From CAZCEC01 sp964497615 (lineage in GTDB: Bacteria; Chloroflexota; Anaerolineae; Anaerolineales; UBA6663), in NCBI GenBank assembly GCA_964497615.1, contig CAZCEC010000006.1, forward strand, positions 62,001 to 126,000: a stretch of DNA of 64,000 nucleotides. Direction: 5' to 3'. This document shows positions 63,521 to 64,000 of this stretch, piece by piece. Each line of letters opens with the position of its first letter. Positions within the stretch are counted from its first letter, which is position 1. The notes beneath the pieces were generated by a model. The model did not search any database. It saw only the letters and a list, made by a program, of their open reading frames with translations, and was not told the DNA's origin. The position numbers and the translations under genes are program-made.

Positions 63521-64000
63521 ATGATTGACTTCAGCACCAAGTTCCCCAAGACGGCCACCAACGCGCATTGGCAGACAAAGAAATCTTTCAAGGACAAGAC
63601 CAAGAAGGCCACCAAGACCGGCCTGGGCGCGGAGCTGACGAAGGCTGAGAAGGCCTGGAACGCCATCCCGTGGAAGCAGCTCGACTTTCGGACCGTCAAG
63701 CCCAAACCCAAAACTGTCAAGGAAGCCAAGCAGGCGCTGGCGGCGGCCAAGCAGATTCAATCCACCCAGGTGCGGGCTGCCATTAAGGCGATGGAGACTG
63801 CCATCGCCAAGGCCAAGGCCACCGGCCGCAACAAGACGTTGTCCGACAAGGCGGCGGGCGCAGCGCAGGGCATTGAGATCGTCCTCAACCGGGCCAAAGT
63901 GCCGCTGGAGAAGCTGAAGCTGGACGACCTGGCGGGGGAGATCGTGCGGCTGGAAACCGAGCTGAAGGGCCGGCAGTCGCTGGGGGAGATCACGCTGAAA
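63521..64000 (+). CDS. Lys-rich hypothetical protein, 3' end outside window
   Basis: GGAGG (63511-63515) lies 5 bases before the ATG, giving 160 codons to the window edge. The protein is rich in Lys and Ala (AAAKQ, KAKATGRNKT) and mostly helical in pattern, with an N-terminal MIDFSTKFPKTATNAHW segment. It has no signal peptide, membrane segment or motif I recognise. It follows the broken cyclase gene by 27 bases on the same strand and may belong to the same transcript. Confidence 0.75.
   Translation, partial: MIDFSTKFPKTATNAHWQTKKSFKDKTKKATKTGLGAELTKAEKAWNAIPWKQLDFRTVKPKPKTVKEAKQALAAAKQIQSTQVRAAIKAMETAIAKAKATGRNKTLSDKAAGAAQGIEIVLNRAKVPLEKLKLDDLAGEIVRLETELKGRQSLGEITLK

Overview
The window looks like one scaffold of a GC-rich, mostly single-copy bacterial chromosome, probably a member of the Chloroflexota (Anaerolineae-like). 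The grounds are an hrcA-grpE-dnaK-dnaJ operon behind a CIRCE operator, an unusually long SecA, a split coenzyme-B12 acyl-CoA mutase, many lipoproteins with Pro/Thr-rich stalks after the lipobox, GAF-rich histidine kinases, and -10 boxes (TATAAT, TACAAT, TAGAAT) lying 7-8 nt before start codons. The lineage is inferred from gene style only. A run of 10 N at 30298-30307, a frameshift in secA and an in-frame stop in a cyclase gene suggest a draft or metagenome assembly. No rRNA, tRNA, CRISPR array, prophage or intact insertion sequence was recognised.

Layout. 1-5.8 kb: 3' part of the large subunit of an isobutyryl-CoA-mutase-like enzyme, a small unknown protein, an SRAP DNA-damage protein, a discoidin lipoprotein, a GNAT enzyme. 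4.8-13.6 kb: dnaE-pfkA (-), mutM plus a membrane protein (+), adenosine deaminase (-), a ferritin-like protein (+). 13.7-19.5 kb: secA with a frameshift and a WD40-like lipoprotein. 19.6-25.7 kb: a lipoprotein, prs, then the operon mutase small subunit-meaB-GNAT (-), a decayed PadR-type regulator and an MFS exporter (+). 25.7-31.9 kb: two overlapping sensor kinase genes and a Phd/VapC-type toxin-antitoxin pair. 32-37.9 kb: hrcA-grpE-dnaK-dnaJ-prmA. 37.9-39.8 kb: rpsA-infA (-) behind a consensus promoter and an attenuator-like hairpin. 39.9-47.7 kb: TetR, a glycosyltransferase, a lipoprotein, and an ABC ATPase-permease-adaptor exporter. 47.9-51.7 kb: SET-domain protein, phosphatase, DUF4287-type protein, a possible Cys peptidase, and an AmmeMemoRadiSam radical-SAM enzyme. 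52.1-53.9 kb: a compact arsenic operon. 54.1-59.4 kb: lipoprotein, glycosyltransferase-methyltransferase fusion, PhyH oxygenase plus partner, DUF1801 and beta-propeller genes. 59.6-64 kb: a zinc-ribbon/adenylate cyclase/AAA/TPR signalling protein broken by TGA, and a Lys-rich partial gene.

How genes work together. Mutase large subunit, B12 subunit and MeaB would form one carbon-skeleton mutase system, although the two subunits are 22 kb apart. The heat-shock operon is controlled by its own first product, HrcA. The arsenic operon combines a thiol-rich ArsR sensor, a 29-residue mini-protein made around three evenly spaced Cys-Cys pairs, thioredoxin-type arsenate reductase and arsenite methyltransferase: a reduce-then-methylate route with no efflux pump in the window. 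The Cys-pair mini-protein is the best candidate here for something undescribed.

A second theme is repeat DNA. Short inverted or heptamer-type repeats sit at many gene ends (2.9, 33.7, 35.6, 36.9, 46.6, 54.1, 59.5 kb), and similar sequence appears inside coding regions (23.3, 40.8, 60.7 kb), where it is translated in frame.
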